Assembly (NCBI RefSeq): GCF_008727715.1
Contig: NZ_CP044218.1
Coordinates: forward strand, 3,117,501-3,181,500
DNA: 64,000 nucleotides
Direction: 5' to 3'
Source of the DNA: Mesorhizobium terrae
GTDB taxonomy: Bacteria; Pseudomonadota; Alphaproteobacteria; Rhizobiales; Rhizobiaceae
Each line of letters starts with the position of its first letter. Within the stretch, counting starts at the first letter, position 1. The position numbers and the translations under genes are program-made. Shown here in pieces: positions 25,312 to 34,952 of this stretch. The notes beneath the pieces were generated by a model. The model was not told the DNA's origin. It did not search any database and saw only the letters and a list, made by a program, of their open reading frames with translations.

Positions 25312-26985
25312 ATGCCGGCCATGCATTTTTCCCTTCTTTTGCTTCATCTCGCGGGAGCGACGCTGCTTTTGCTCTATGCCGTGCACTTGGTACGTACCGG
25401 CATGGAGCGCGCTTATGCCGGGCTGCTGCGCCGGCTGTTCGGCGAGGCCAAAGGGGGCACGATCCGCGCTGTTGCCGGCGGTGCCGCGATGGCGGTGACA
25501 TTGCAGAACTCAACGGCGGTGGCGATGATCGCTTGCGGCTTCGTCGCCAGCGGTTTGCTCGCCGTACCGGTCGGCCTGGCGCTGCTGCTCGGTGCCGATT
25601 TCGGTTCGGCGCTCGTCGTGCGCATCCTGTCGTTCGATCTCGGCTGGCTGGTCCCGGTCTGCTTGGCTGCCGGCGGCGTCATGCATCTCAAACTGTCCGG
25701 TGAGAGGCTGCGTGAAACCGGGCGCATGGTGCTGGGCATCGGCTTCATCCTTTTGTCGCTGAGGTTCATCGGCGAGGCGACGGGCCCGCTGCGTCACGCC
25801 GAACTTTTGCCGGTGATCTCCGGTTATCTGGCCAGCGACGCCATGATGGCCGTTCTGCTCGGCGCGCTGTTCACCTGGCTGATCCATTCAAGCGTCGCGG
25901 CGATCCTGATGATCTCGGCTTTTGCCGCGCAAGGCGTCATCCCGTTGGAAGCGGGCGTGCCGCTGATCCTGGGAGCCAATATGGGCAGCGGGCTGATCGC
26001 CTTCTGGCTGTCGCGCAGCATGGACAAGGCAACGCAGCGCCTGCCGCTCGGCAATCTCTTGTTTCGTGTGACGGCGGCCGGGATCGCGCTGGTGGCGGTC
26101 GAAACCGCCGGCATGCCCACCATCATGCGCGGGCTGGATCCGGTGACTGCCCTGGTCGATTTCCACCTGGCCTTCAATGCGGCCCTTGCTCTGGTTTGCC
26201 TGCCATTCGTCGATCCTGTGGCTCGGCTGGTCACGCGCATGACGCAAGAGCCTGCGGGCGAGGGGGATGCGGATATCACCCGCCAGCGGCTGAGTGCGCT
26301 TGACCGATCGGTCATCAAGACGCCGACGCTGGCATTGGCCAGCGCTACACGGGAACTCCTGCGCATGGGTGAACTCGTCGAACGGATGTTTCGGCCGGTC
26401 ATGGATATGTTCCGCTCTGGAACGGTTGAACAGATTGCCAGGCTGCGCGGCATCGACGACGAGATCAACGACGCGCACACCGGCATCAAGCTGTATGTTG
26501 CAGAGGTCAATCGCGGCAAGCTGACGGCCAACGAGGCGCGCCGCGGCATGGAATTGACCGACGTTGCCATCAATCTCGAATATGCCGGCGACATCGTCGC
26601 CAAGAACCTGCTCGTGCTCGCATCCGAGCGTGCGCAAAAGGAACTTCAATTCTCCACCGAAGGCTGGCGCGAACTCGATGAGCTGCATGCCCGGGTTGTC
26701 GAGAACATGCAGCTTGCGTTGAATGTACTCATCTCCAACGACGTCGCCTCGGCGCGCCAATTGGTCGCCGAAAAGGAACGTATCCGCGCCATGCAGCGCG
26801 AGAGCCATGAACGGCATCTGCGCCGGCTGCAGTCCGGAAAGATCGAGAGCATCGAAACCAGCGATATCCACCTGGAAGTCGTGCGCGCCTTCAAGGAGAT
26901 CAACTCGCTGCTCGTTGCGACAGCCTATCCATTGCTGACGCAGACGGGCGACCTGCTCGGCAGTCGCCTCGCGCGCGTCGCCTAG
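25312..26985 (+). CDS. Na+/phosphate cotransporter-family protein with C-terminal PhoU-like domain
   Basis: A 557-residue inner-membrane protein. The first 310 residues hold two NptA/PNaS repeats with the conserved QNSTAVAMIACGF and LIHSSVAAILMISAF segments (QSS-type motifs). The last 220 residues form a helical PhoU-like domain (RELLRMGELVERMF; ELTDVAINLEYAGD). This architecture is that of E. coli YjbB, reported to export phosphate. Sitting between the LysR gene and phnW, it may remove phosphate released from phosphonates, or import it. The ATG at 25312 or at 25321 could be the start; an in-frame TTG lies at 25300. Confidence 0.82.
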   Translation: MPAMHFSLLLLHLAGATLLLLYAVHLVRTGMERAYAGLLRRLFGEAKGGTIRAVAGGAAMAVTLQNSTAVAMIACGFVASGLLAVPVGLALLLGADFGSALVVRILSFDLGWLVPVCLAAGGVMHLKLSGERLRETGRMVLGIGFILLSLRFIGEATGPLRHAELLPVISGYLASDAMMAVLLGALFTWLIHSSVAAILMISAFAAQGVIPLEAGVPLILGANMGSGLIAFWLSRSMDKATQRLPLGNLLFRVTAAGIALVAVETAGMPTIMRGLDPVTALVDFHLAFNAALALVCLPFVDPVARLVTRMTQEPAGEGDADITRQRLSALDRSVIKTPTLALASATRELLRMGELVERMFRPVMDMFRSGTVEQIARLRGIDDEINDAHTGIKLYVAEVNRGKLTANEARRGMELTDVAINLEYAGDIVAKNLLVLASERAQKELQFSTEGWRELDELHARVVENMQLALNVLISNDVASARQLVAEKERIRAMQRESHERHLRRLQSGKIESIETSDIHLEVVRAFKEINSLLVATAYPLLTQTGDLLGSRLARVA

Positions 26986-26990
26986 TAATC

Positions 26991-27005
26991 ATAAGTGCAT
27001 GTTAT
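26991..27005. promoter_or_regulatory. Candidate LysR-type binding site upstream of phnW
   Basis: ATAAGTGCATGTTAT is a dyad with ATAA/TTAT arms and contains the T-N11-A spacing (T26992, A27004) of LysR boxes. It is about 95 bases before the phnW start and next to the LysR gene's operon partner. Short dyads occur by chance, so this is only a candidate. Confidence 0.3.
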
Positions 27006-27100
27006 GGTCGGATACAAAATAACGATTTTTCAGATATCTCTTTCTCTGCAACAATCCCGACATCGAAACGCCAGAACCTAAGTGCAGTGGAGGACAGTCG

Positions 27101-28297
27101 ATGCGATCCGAGTTTTCGCCTGTAGAGGGTTTCGATCCGCCGGCTTTGGGTGAGCCTTATCTGCTGACGCCGGGACCGCTGACGACAGCTTACACCGTCA
27201 AGCAGGCGATGTTGCGGGACTGGGGTTCGTGGGATGGCGATTTCCGTTCCATGACCGCGGATTTGCGCCGGCGCCTTCTGGCGCTGATCGGCGACGCCAA
27301 GGGCGAGTATGATTGCGTGCCTATCCAGGGCTCCGGTTCCTTCTGCGTGGAAGCGATGCTCGGCTCCTTCGTGCCGAAGGACGGCAAGGTGCTGGTGCTT
27401 GCCAATGGCGCCTACGGCCTGCGCGCCGCCCAGACTATGCAATATCTCGGCCGCGCCTTCACGCTGATCGACAAGGGCGATTATCTGCCGCCGCGCGGCG
27501 ACGAAGTGGGCGCGGCGCTCGATGCCGATCCCGCCATCACCCACGTCATCGCCATTCACTGCGAGACGAGTTCGGGCATCCTCAACCCGGTCGCCGAGAT
27601 TTCGGAAGCCGCCTACGCCAGGGGCCGCAAGCTGCTGGTCGATTCCATGAGCGCTTTCGGCGCCATTCCGCTGGAGGTCGGCAAGATCCGCTACGAGGCG
27701 ATGGTCTCCTCGGCGAACAAATGCATCGAGGGGGTGCCGGGCTTCGGCTTCGTCATCGCCAAGAAGAACGAGTTGGAAAAGGCCAAGGGCAACAGCCATT
27801 CGCTGTCGCTGGACATTCATGCGCAATGGGCTGCGATGGAAAAGACCGGCCAGTGGCGGTTCACGCCGCCGACGCATGTGGTTGCCGCCTTTCTCGAGGC
27901 CTTGCGCATGCATGAGGCGGAAGGCGGCGTGGCCGCGCGCGGCGCGCGTTACATGAAGAACCGCAATGTCATGGTCGAAGGCATGCGCAAGCTCGGCTTC
28001 GAGACCTTGCTGTCCGATCGCTGGCTTTCGCCGATCATCGTCACCTTTTTCTGCCCGTCCGACAGCAATTTCGTCTTCGAGCGTTTCTACGAGCTGATGA
28101 AGGACAAGGGCTTCATCATCTATCCCGGCAAGCTGACGGTGATCGATTCCTTCCGGGTCGGCTGCATCGGCCGGATGGATGAACACGTCATGCACCGTGT
28201 CGTCGAGGCGGCCCGTCAGTCGCTGGCCGAAATGGGTGTGGCGAGTGCTGCACCACCCCAGGCCGCCTTAGCCCAACGCGCCAAACTCGCCGCCTGA
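27101..28297 (+). CDS. phnW: 2-aminoethylphosphonate-pyruvate transaminase
   Basis: A 398-residue class V PLP aminotransferase converting 2-aminoethylphosphonate plus pyruvate into phosphonoacetaldehyde plus alanine. The family pattern is clear from the start (YLLTPGPLTTAYTVKQAMLR; WGSWDGDF) through CVPIQGSGSFCVEAMLGS to the PLP lysine, Lys207, in SSANKCIEGVPGFGF. A GGAGGA ribosome site precedes the ATG. It heads the catabolic run phnW-phnA-phnY. Confidence 0.93.
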   Translation: MRSEFSPVEGFDPPALGEPYLLTPGPLTTAYTVKQAMLRDWGSWDGDFRSMTADLRRRLLALIGDAKGEYDCVPIQGSGSFCVEAMLGSFVPKDGKVLVLANGAYGLRAAQTMQYLGRAFTLIDKGDYLPPRGDEVGAALDADPAITHVIAIHCETSSGILNPVAEISEAAYARGRKLLVDSMSAFGAIPLEVGKIRYEAMVSSANKCIEGVPGFGFVIAKKNELEKAKGNSHSLSLDIHAQWAAMEKTGQWRFTPPTHVVAAFLEALRMHEAEGGVAARGARYMKNRNVMVEGMRKLGFETLLSDRWLSPIIVTFFCPSDSNFVFERFYELMKDKGFIIYPGKLTVIDSFRVGCIGRMDEHVMHRVVEAARQSLAEMGVASAAPPQAALAQRAKLAA

Positions 28298-28324
28298 ACC
28301 CGACAAGAAACAAGGAAAATCCCG

Positions 28325-29587
28325 ATGAACCAGATGTCCCCGGTGGCTGTGTCCGCCAATGGACGCGACTATGCATGGCCGCGGGTGCCGGCCATCGCGA
28401 TCTGCCTGGATGGCTGTGAACCCGCCTATCTCGACGAGGCGATCGAGGCCGGGCTGATGCCGGCGCTGGAGCGGATCAAGCAGAGAGGCACCGTGCGCAC
28501 CGCGCATTCGGTGATCCCGAGCTTCACCAACCCCAACAATCTTTCCATCGCCACCGGCCGTCCGCCAGCCGTGCACGGCATCTGCGGCAACTACCTCTAC
28601 AACCCCGAAACGGGCGAGGAGGTGATGATGAACGATCCCAAATTCTTGCGCGCGCCGACCGTCTTCAAGGCGTTCTACGACGCTGGCGCCAAGGTGGCGG
28701 TGGTGACGGCCAAGGACAAGCTGCGCGCGCTGCTCGGTCATGGCCTGGCCTATGACGACAACCGCGCGGTCTGCTTCTCCTCCGAAAAGGCCAACACCAC
28801 GACCAAGGCCGGCAATGGCATCGACAACGCTTCCGCCTGGCTCGGCCGCCCGGTGCCGGAAGTCTATTCCGCGGAATTGTCCGAATTCGTCTTCGCGGCA
28901 GGCGTGAAGCTGCTCAAGGAATTTCGGCCAGACGTCATGTACCTGACCACCACCGACTATGTGCAGCATAAATATGCGCCCGGCGTGAAGCAGGCGAACG
29001 CCTTTTACGCGATGTTCGACCGGTATTTGGCAGAACTCGACGCGCTCGGGACGGCGATCGTGGTGACCGCAGACCACGGCATGAAGCCCAAGCACAAGGC
29101 CGATGGCTCACCCGACGTCGTCTACGCCCAGGACCTGCTCGACGAGTGGCTGGGCAAGGATGCGGCCCGCGTCATCCTACCGATCACCGATCCCTATGTC
29201 GTGCATCATGGCGCACTGGGTTCCTTTGCCACCGCCTATCTGCCGAAGAGCGCCGACCGCGCCGACATCATGGCCAAGCTTGCCAAGGTGGAGGGTATCA
29301 CGCTGGTGCTCGGCCGGGAGGAAGGCTGCGCCCGCTTCGAACTGCCCGAGGACCGCATGGGCGACATCATCTTCGTCTCCGGCGAGAACAAGACGATCGG
29401 CACAAGCGAACACCGCCACGATCTGGCAGCGCTCGACGAACCTCTGCGTTCGCATGGCGGCCTCACCGAGCAGGCCGTGCCCTTCATCACCAACCGGGTG
29501 CTGACCGGCCAGCCCGATGCGCCGGCGCTGCGCAATTTCGATGCCTTCTATTACGCGGTGATGGCGGCCGCGCAGCCGGCGCAGTGA
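28325..29587 (+). CDS. phnA: Phosphonoacetate hydrolase
   Basis: A 420-residue alkaline-phosphatase-superfamily enzyme that splits phosphonoacetate into acetate and phosphate using two zinc ions. Metal-site segments are visible in order: [12 protein letters not shown] (Asp), [12 protein letters not shown] (the Thr nucleophile), [13 protein letters not shown] (Asp, His), [11 protein letters not shown] (Asp, His) and GTSEHRHDL (His). The ATG lies 27 bases after the phnW stop and is preceded by AAGGAAA. It completes the oxidative AEP route with PhnY. Confidence 0.93.
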   Translation: MNQMSPVAVSANGRDYAWPRVPAIAICLDGCEPAYLDEAIEAGLMPALERIKQRGTVRTAHSVIPSFTNPNNLSIATGRPPAVHGICGNYLYNPETGEEVMMNDPKFLRAPTVFKAFYDAGAKVAVVTAKDKLRALLGHGLAYDDNRAVCFSSEKANTTTKAGNGIDNASAWLGRPVPEVYSAELSEFVFAAGVKLLKEFRPDVMYLTTTDYVQHKYAPGVKQANAFYAMFDRYLAELDALGTAIVVTADHGMKPKHKADGSPDVVYAQDLLDEWLGKDAARVILPITDPYVVHHGALGSFATAYLPKSADRADIMAKLAKVEGITLVLGREEGCARFELPEDRMGDIIFVSGENKTIGTSEHRHDLAALDEPLRSHGGLTEQAVPFITNRVLTGQPDAPALRNFDAFYYAVMAAAQPAQ

Positions 29588-29598
29588 GGACGATTGCC

Positions 29599-31053
29599 AT
29601 GACCAAGGCTGAGACGTCGATCAAGGTCCGGCACGAGCCGATGCGGATCGCCGGCAGGAAGGTCGATGCCGACGATGTCATCGAGGTGCGCTACCCTTGG
29701 AATGACACGGTGGCCGGCACGGTGCCGGCCGGCGGCGCGGCCCATGCCAGGGAGGCCTTCGAGATCGCTGCAGGCTACACCTCGAAGCTGACGCGATACG
29801 AGCGCCAGAAGATTCTGTTGAAGACCGCCGAACTGCTGAATGCCCGCAAGGAAGAGATATCCGATCTGGTCACGCTGGAACTCGGCATCTCCAAGCAGGA
29901 TTCACTCTACGAGGTCGGCCGCGCCCATGATGTCTTCACCCTGGCCGGCCAGATGGCGATCCAGGATGACGGCCAGATATTTTCCTGCGATCTCACTCCC
30001 CACGGCAAGCAGCGCAAGATCTTCACGCTGCGCGAGCCGTTGAAGGCGATCTCGGCGATCACGCCGTTCAACCATCCGCTCAACATGGTGGCGCACAAGG
30101 TCGCCCCGGCGGTCGCCACCAACAACTGCGTCGTCGTCAAGCCGACCGAACTCACCCCGATAACCGCGCTGGTGCTGGCCGACATCCTCTATGAGGCGGG
30201 TCTGCCGCCGCAGATGCTCTCGATCGTCACGGGCTGGCCGAAGGACATCGGCGACGAGATGATCACCAATCCCAATATCGACCTGATCACCTTCACCGGC
30301 GGCGTGCCGGTCGGCAAGATGATCGCCTTGAAGGCGGGTTACAGGCGCCAGGTTCTGGAGCTTGGCGGCAACGACCCGCTGATCATCCTCAACGATCTCT
30401 CCGACGACGATCTCGCCAAGGCAGCTGACCTTGCCGTGGCCGGCGCCACCAGGAATTCCGGCCAGCGCTGCACGGCGGTGAAGCGCATCCTGGTGCAGGA
30501 AAAAGTGGCCGACCGTTTCGTGCCGCTTGTCTTGGAACGCGCCAGAAAGATCGTGTTCGGCGACCCGATGAACCTTGCCACGCAACTCGGCACAGTCGTG
30601 CACGAGAAGGCCGCGGCACTTTTCGAACGCCGTGTCCACATGGCGGCCGAGCAGGGCGCCGAGGTGCTCTACAATCCGGGCCGCAAGGGCGCGCTGTTGC
30701 CGCCGATCGTCGTCGACCGCGTGCCGCATTCGTCCGAGCTGGTGATGGAAGAAACCTTCGGGCCAATCATCCCCATCATCCGCGCGCCGGATGACGACGA
30801 TGCCCTCATCGCGCTTTCCAACTCGACGGCGTTCGGGCTCTCGTCGGGCGTGTGCACCAACGATTTCCGCCGCATGCAGAAATACATTTCCGGCCTGCAG
30901 GTCGGCACCGTCAACATCTGGGAAGTGCCCGGCTACCGCATCGAGATGAGCCCGTTCGGCGGCATCAAGGATTCGGGCAACGGTTACAAGGAAGGCGTCA
31001 TCGAGGCCATGAAATCCTACACCAACGTCAAGACCTTCTCGCTGCCCTGGTAG
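29599..31053 (+). CDS. phnY: Phosphonoacetaldehyde dehydrogenase
   Basis: A 484-residue aldehyde dehydrogenase oxidising phosphonoacetaldehyde to phosphonoacetate with NAD. The catalytic Cys291 (in [11 protein letters not shown], with Arg290 beside it) and the general base Glu254 (VLELGGND) are in place, matching the characterised rhizobial PhnY numbering as far as I recall. The gene starts 11 bases after the phnA stop. The order phnW-phnA-phnY is the signature of the pathway ending in acetate rather than the PhnX (phosphonatase) route. Confidence 0.92.
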   Translation: MTKAETSIKVRHEPMRIAGRKVDADDVIEVRYPWNDTVAGTVPAGGAAHAREAFEIAAGYTSKLTRYERQKILLKTAELLNARKEEISDLVTLELGISKQDSLYEVGRAHDVFTLAGQMAIQDDGQIFSCDLTPHGKQRKIFTLREPLKAISAITPFNHPLNMVAHKVAPAVATNNCVVVKPTELTPITALVLADILYEAGLPPQMLSIVTGWPKDIGDEMITNPNIDLITFTGGVPVGKMIALKAGYRRQVLELGGNDPLIILNDLSDDDLAKAADLAVAGATRNSGQRCTAVKRILVQEKVADRFVPLVLERARKIVFGDPMNLATQLGTVVHEKAAALFERRVHMAAEQGAEVLYNPGRKGALLPPIVVDRVPHSSELVMEETFGPIIPIIRAPDDDDALIALSNSTAFGLSSGVCTNDFRRMQKYISGLQVGTVNIWEVPGYRIEMSPFGGIKDSGNGYKEGVIEAMKSYTNVKTFSLPW

Positions 31054-31111
31054 GTCGGGGCAGGGGTGGCAGGGCGCGCCTGCCACCGCTCGGGATTCAG
31101 GAAAGGTTGCC

Positions 31112-32458
31112 ATGACGATCGTGCACACCGAAGGGGAGTCCAACAAGGCGCCCGCCCGCAGGGACTGGGACGCGCGCCAGGATCACGCGCCGTCGCGTGC
31201 GTTGTTGGAGCGCGACGCCGACGCCTTTCTGCATCAGTCACTGTCCAGCCCATGCGTGTCGACGATCGCCAGGGCCGAAGGCATATGGATCGAGGACTTG
31301 GCCGGCCGGCGTTTCATGGATTTCCATGGCAACAGCGTCCACCATATCGGCTATGCGCATCCGCGCCTGATCGCAGCCATCAAGCGGCAACTGGATGAGT
31401 TGTCCTTCGCGCCGCGCCGTTTCGCCAACGAGTCAGCTGTGGAGCTCGCCGAAAAACTTGGCGCACTTGCGGGCGCGGATCTGTCGAAGGTGCTGTTCAC
31501 CACCGGCGGCTCCGACGCCATCGAGGTCGCCCTGAAGATCGCCCGCGCCGCCACCGGACGCTTCAAGACTTTATCCTTCTGGGATGCCTTCCACGGTGCT
31601 GGTTTCGGCGCGATCTCGGTCGGCGGCGAGGCGACGTTCCGTTCCCAGATCGCCGGGCCGTTGATGACGGGTGCCGAGCATGTCGCGCCGTGGGCAAGCC
31701 GCAACTGCGCCTACGGCCACGACAGCCTCGAGGCCTCGGCCCAGGCCTGCGCCAACATGATCTCTTATGTGCTCGGCCGCGAGGGCGACTTCGCCGCCGT
31801 CATCGCCGAGCCGATGCGTGCGACGCCACTGGTGCCGGCGCCCGGTTTCTGGAAAGCGGTGCGCGAAGCCTGCAACCGGCACGGTACATTGCTGATCTTC
31901 GACGAAATTCCGACGGGGCTCGGCAAGACCGGCAAAATCTTCTCGCATCAGCACGATGGGGTCGCGCCCGATATATTGGTGCTGGGCAAGGCATTGGGCG
32001 GCGGCGTGTTGCCCATCGCCGCGGTGGTCGCCAGACGTGCGCTCGATGTGGCGGGCGATTTTGCAATCGGCCACTACACCCATGAAAAGAACCCGGTGAC
32101 GGCGCGCGCCGCTCTCACCACAATCGCCATCATCGAGGAAGAGGGACTGGCCGAACGCGCCGCCGAACTCGGCGCCTACGCCATGGCCCGGCTCGGCGAA
32201 TTGATCGAGCGCTCGCCACATGTCGGCGAAGTGCGCGGCCGGGGTCTGATGATGGGTGTCGAACTGGTCGAGGAACGCGGCAGCTACAAGCCGGCGCGCG
32301 AACTGGCGGAGCGCGTCTATTACCGCTGCCTGGAAGAAGGCCTGAGTTTCAAGATCAGCGCCGGCAATGTGCTGACGCTGTCGCCGCCACTGGTCATCGG
32401 CCGCCCGGATCTCGAGCGGGCGCTCGCCATCGTCGAGCGCGCCATAATGGCCGGCTAG
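31112..32458 (+). CDS. pbfA: Class III PLP enzyme, PbfA-like (1-hydroxy-2-aminoethylphosphonate ammonia-lyase)
   Basis: A 448-residue fold-type I PLP enzyme of the class III aminotransferase family, with the cofactor lysine at 293 (LVLGKALGGGVLP), the Asp of FDEIPTGLGKTG and the N-terminal EDLAGRRFMDFHGNSVHHIG. Enzymes of this group located inside phnWAY clusters were shown to be ammonia-lyases (PbfA), turning (R)-1-hydroxy-2-AEP into phosphonoacetaldehyde, which feeds PhnY. The placement directly after phnY supports that reading over an ordinary aminotransferase. The specific activity is inferred from family and context. Confidence 0.72.
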   Translation: MTIVHTEGESNKAPARRDWDARQDHAPSRALLERDADAFLHQSLSSPCVSTIARAEGIWIEDLAGRRFMDFHGNSVHHIGYAHPRLIAAIKRQLDELSFAPRRFANESAVELAEKLGALAGADLSKVLFTTGGSDAIEVALKIARAATGRFKTLSFWDAFHGAGFGAISVGGEATFRSQIAGPLMTGAEHVAPWASRNCAYGHDSLEASAQACANMISYVLGREGDFAAVIAEPMRATPLVPAPGFWKAVREACNRHGTLLIFDEIPTGLGKTGKIFSHQHDGVAPDILVLGKALGGGVLPIAAVVARRALDVAGDFAIGHYTHEKNPVTARAALTTIAIIEEEGLAERAAELGAYAMARLGELIERSPHVGEVRGRGLMMGVELVEERGSYKPARELAERVYYRCLEEGLSFKISAGNVLTLSPPLVIGRPDLERALAIVERAIMAG

Positions 32459-32499
32459 GCGGACACCCACAACAACAAGCAGGAACATGGGAGGCGATT

Positions 32500-33618
32500 T
32501 TGGCGCAGTTTGACTTGGCGGTGGTTGGGGCGGGGATCGTAGGCCTCGCCCATGCGCTTGCCGCGGCACGGCGTGGCCTCAGTGTGGTGGTCATCGACAG
32601 GGATGCCCAAGCCAACGGCGCCTCGATCCGCAACTTCGGGCTGGTTGTGGTCAGCGGGCAGGAGCCCGGCATTTCACGCGCGCGCGCTGAACGAACTCGT
32701 GCCATCTGGCTCGATCTTGCCGGCGAGGCCGGCCTCGACGTCCTGCATCGCGGCAAGCTGGTCGTCGCCCGCCGGGCCGAGGCGCTTTCCGTGCTGGAGG
32801 CCTTCGCGGCAACAGCGGACGGTGCCGAATGCGAGCTTCTGACGCCGGCGGACGTCATCGCCCGGCTGCCTGCCTTGCGTGGCGCGGAGATCGCCGGCGG
32901 CCTTTACAGCCCGCATGAATTGCGCGTGGAGTCGCGCGATGTGTTGCCAAAACTGACCGCGTTCCTGGCCGGGCAACTCGGTGTCGAATTCCGCTTCGGC
33001 GTAGCCGTGACCGCGATCGAGCCCGGCGCGGTGGTGACAAGTGCCGGACTTGTTCACGCTGCCAGGGTGGTGGTGTGTCCCGGTGACGATCTGATCAGCC
33101 TCTATCCGGAGCGCATCGGGCAATATGGCGTGCGCCGCTGCAAGCTGCAGATGCTGCGCCTGGCCAATCCCGGCTTCCAGCTCGGCGCGGCTCTGGTCTC
33201 CGATCTCAGCCTGTTGCGTTATGAAGGCTATGCGGCGCTGCCGGAGGCGGCAGCCCTCCGGCGCCGGCTGGAAAACGAGCAGGCCGGGGAGCTCGCCAAC
33301 GGCGTCCATCTGATCGTCACCCAGAGCGCCGATGGCTCGCTGGTCATCGGCGATTCCCATCACTATGGCGCCACGCCCGACCCCTTCGGGTCGGAAGAGG
33401 TCGACCGGTTGATCCTCCGCGAATTCGCCAGGCTGCTTCCGCAGGTGCAGCCGGCGGTGACCGCACGCTGGACCGGAACCTACTCTTCCGCCAGCCACGC
33501 GGCGTTTCGCGATGCGCCGCATGAGGATGTCAGGCTGGTGATGGTTACCAGCGGCACCGGCGCCAGTACGGGCTTTGCCCTTGGCGAGGAGACCGTCGCC
33601 GAGCTCTTCGGCTTCTGA
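32500..33618 (+). CDS. FAD-dependent amine oxidoreductase associated with phosphonate genes
   Basis: A 372-residue DAO-fold flavoprotein with the FAD-binding start FDLAVVGAGIVGLAHALAAA (GxGxxG at 10-15) and a C-terminal RWTGTYSSAS segment. It belongs to the group described as TIGR03364, which recurs next to phosphonate-degradation genes; related enzymes oxidise AEP or N-methylated AEP. The TTG start at 32500 sits after GGGAGGCG, so it is accepted despite the rare codon. Likely role: feeding methylated or other AEP derivatives into the pathway. Exact substrate unknown. Confidence 0.72.
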   Translation: MAQFDLAVVGAGIVGLAHALAAARRGLSVVVIDRDAQANGASIRNFGLVVVSGQEPGISRARAERTRAIWLDLAGEAGLDVLHRGKLVVARRAEALSVLEAFAATADGAECELLTPADVIARLPALRGAEIAGGLYSPHELRVESRDVLPKLTAFLAGQLGVEFRFGVAVTAIEPGAVVTSAGLVHAARVVVCPGDDLISLYPERIGQYGVRRCKLQMLRLANPGFQLGAALVSDLSLLRYEGYAALPEAAALRRRLENEQAGELANGVHLIVTQSADGSLVIGDSHHYGATPDPFGSEEVDRLILREFARLLPQVQPAVTARWTGTYSSASHAAFRDAPHEDVRLVMVTSGTGASTGFALGEETVAELFGF

Positions 33619-33690
33619 TCGATTTTCAAGCGGTCTTTGAGCCGAAAAAAGCAGGAACGGCAGCCGGTTTCGACGTGCTCACGGCCGTCC

Positions 33691-33708
33691 ATGACAACCC
33701 TGTGACAA
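33691..33708 (-). promoter_or_regulatory. Candidate PHO box upstream of the AEP importer
   Basis: Read on the minus strand, TTGTCAC-AGGG-TTGTCAT is an 18-base pair of direct heptamers with a 4-base spacer, matching the PhoB consensus CTGTCAT-N4-CTGTCAT at 5 and 6 of 7 positions. It is about 170 bases upstream of phnS. Phosphate-starvation control of phosphonate uptake is common; the match is imperfect and other weak copies were not sought systematically. Confidence 0.4.
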
Positions 33709-33878
33709 ACATCAGTCCAGCCTATTGTTTCATAGAATAAATAGATTTCACTTATCGTAATCCCTTCATCTAGAGTGGCTCATGGACGTCGTGTGCCGGC
33801 ATTCTCTGGGCCGGCACAGCCGCAGGATCGGCGTCCCAATGCATCGAAGAATGTGCCACCAGACGGGGAATCCAAGCC

Positions 33879-34901
33879 ATGAAATCTCGTATTGCATCCG
33901 TGCTTGCAGCGCTTGCTGCGACCTTTGCCGCCTCGACGGCGATCGCCGAAACCAATCTGACGGTCTATACCGCGATCGAGGCCGTCGACCTCGATCGCTA
34001 CAAGGCGACTTTCGAAAAGGCCTATCCGGACATCAAGATCAATTGGGTGCGTGACTCCACCGGCGTCATGACCGCCAAGCTGCTTGCCGAGAAGGACAAT
34101 CCGCAGGCCGACGTCGTCTGGGGGCTGGCGGCAACGTCGCTGCTGTTGCTGAAAAGCGAAGGCATGCTGGAAGCCTATGCGCCTGCCGGCGTCGACAAAC
34201 TCGACAAGCGCTTCGTCGACAACAGCAATCCACCGTCGTGGACAGGCATGGACGCCTATGTCGCCGCCATCTGCTTCAACACCCTCGAGGCGAAGAAGCT
34301 CGGCATTGCCGCGCCGAAAAGCTGGAAGGATCTGACCAAGCCCGAATACAAGGGCCATGTCGTGATGCCGAACCCGAATTCCTCGGGCACCGGTTTCCTC
34401 GACGTCTCGGCCTGGCTGCAGATGTTCGGCGAGAAGGACGCCTGGGCCTTCATGGACGGCCTGCACCAGAACATTTCCGCTTACACGCATTCAGGGTCCA
34501 AGCCGTGCAAGATGGCCGGCGCCGGCGAGACAGCTATCGGCGTTTCGTTTGAGTTCCCGGGCGCGAAGGCCAAATCCGCGGGCGCGCCGCTCGACATCAT
34601 CTTCCCGGAAGAAGGTTCAGGCTGGGAGGCTGAAGCCACTGCCATCGTCGCGGGCACTGCCAAGCTCGACGCGGCCAAGAAACTGGTCGACTTCTCGGTC
34701 TCGAAAGAGGCCAATGAGATGTACAACGAAGGTTATGCCGTTCTCGCCTATCCCGGCATCGCCAAGCCGGTGGAGCATCTGCCCGCCAATGTCGCCGACC
34801 ACATGATCAAGAACGACTTCGAGTGGGCGGCGAACAACCGCAAGGCGATCCTGGCGGAATGGGCAAAACGCTACGACGCGAAGTCCGAGCCGAAAAGCTG
34901 A
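33879..34901 (+). CDS. phnS: 2-aminoethylphosphonate ABC transporter substrate-binding protein
   Basis: A 340-residue periplasmic protein with a signal peptide (MKSRIASVLAALAATFAAST, cleavage after IA at about residue 23). The mature protein starts ETNLTVYTAIEAVDLDRYKA, in the iron/thiamine-type (FbpA-like) fold used by PhnS/AepX proteins, with the motifs DVVWGLAATSLLLLK and MPNPNSSGTGFLDVSAWLQM. It is followed by matching ATPase and permease genes, all in the AEP catabolic locus. AEP is the likely ligand. Confidence 0.85.
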   Translation: MKSRIASVLAALAATFAASTAIAETNLTVYTAIEAVDLDRYKATFEKAYPDIKINWVRDSTGVMTAKLLAEKDNPQADVVWGLAATSLLLLKSEGMLEAYAPAGVDKLDKRFVDNSNPPSWTGMDAYVAAICFNTLEAKKLGIAAPKSWKDLTKPEYKGHVVMPNPNSSGTGFLDVSAWLQMFGEKDAWAFMDGLHQNISAYTHSGSKPCKMAGAGETAIGVSFEFPGAKAKSAGAPLDIIFPEEGSGWEAEATAIVAGTAKLDAAKKLVDFSVSKEANEMYNEGYAVLAYPGIAKPVEHLPANVADHMIKNDFEWAANNRKAILAEWAKRYDAKSEPKS

Positions 34902-34952
34902 GCAATCCCAGCCGGGCGCCGTCAAAGCGGCGCCCGTTCTGCTTGAACATCA

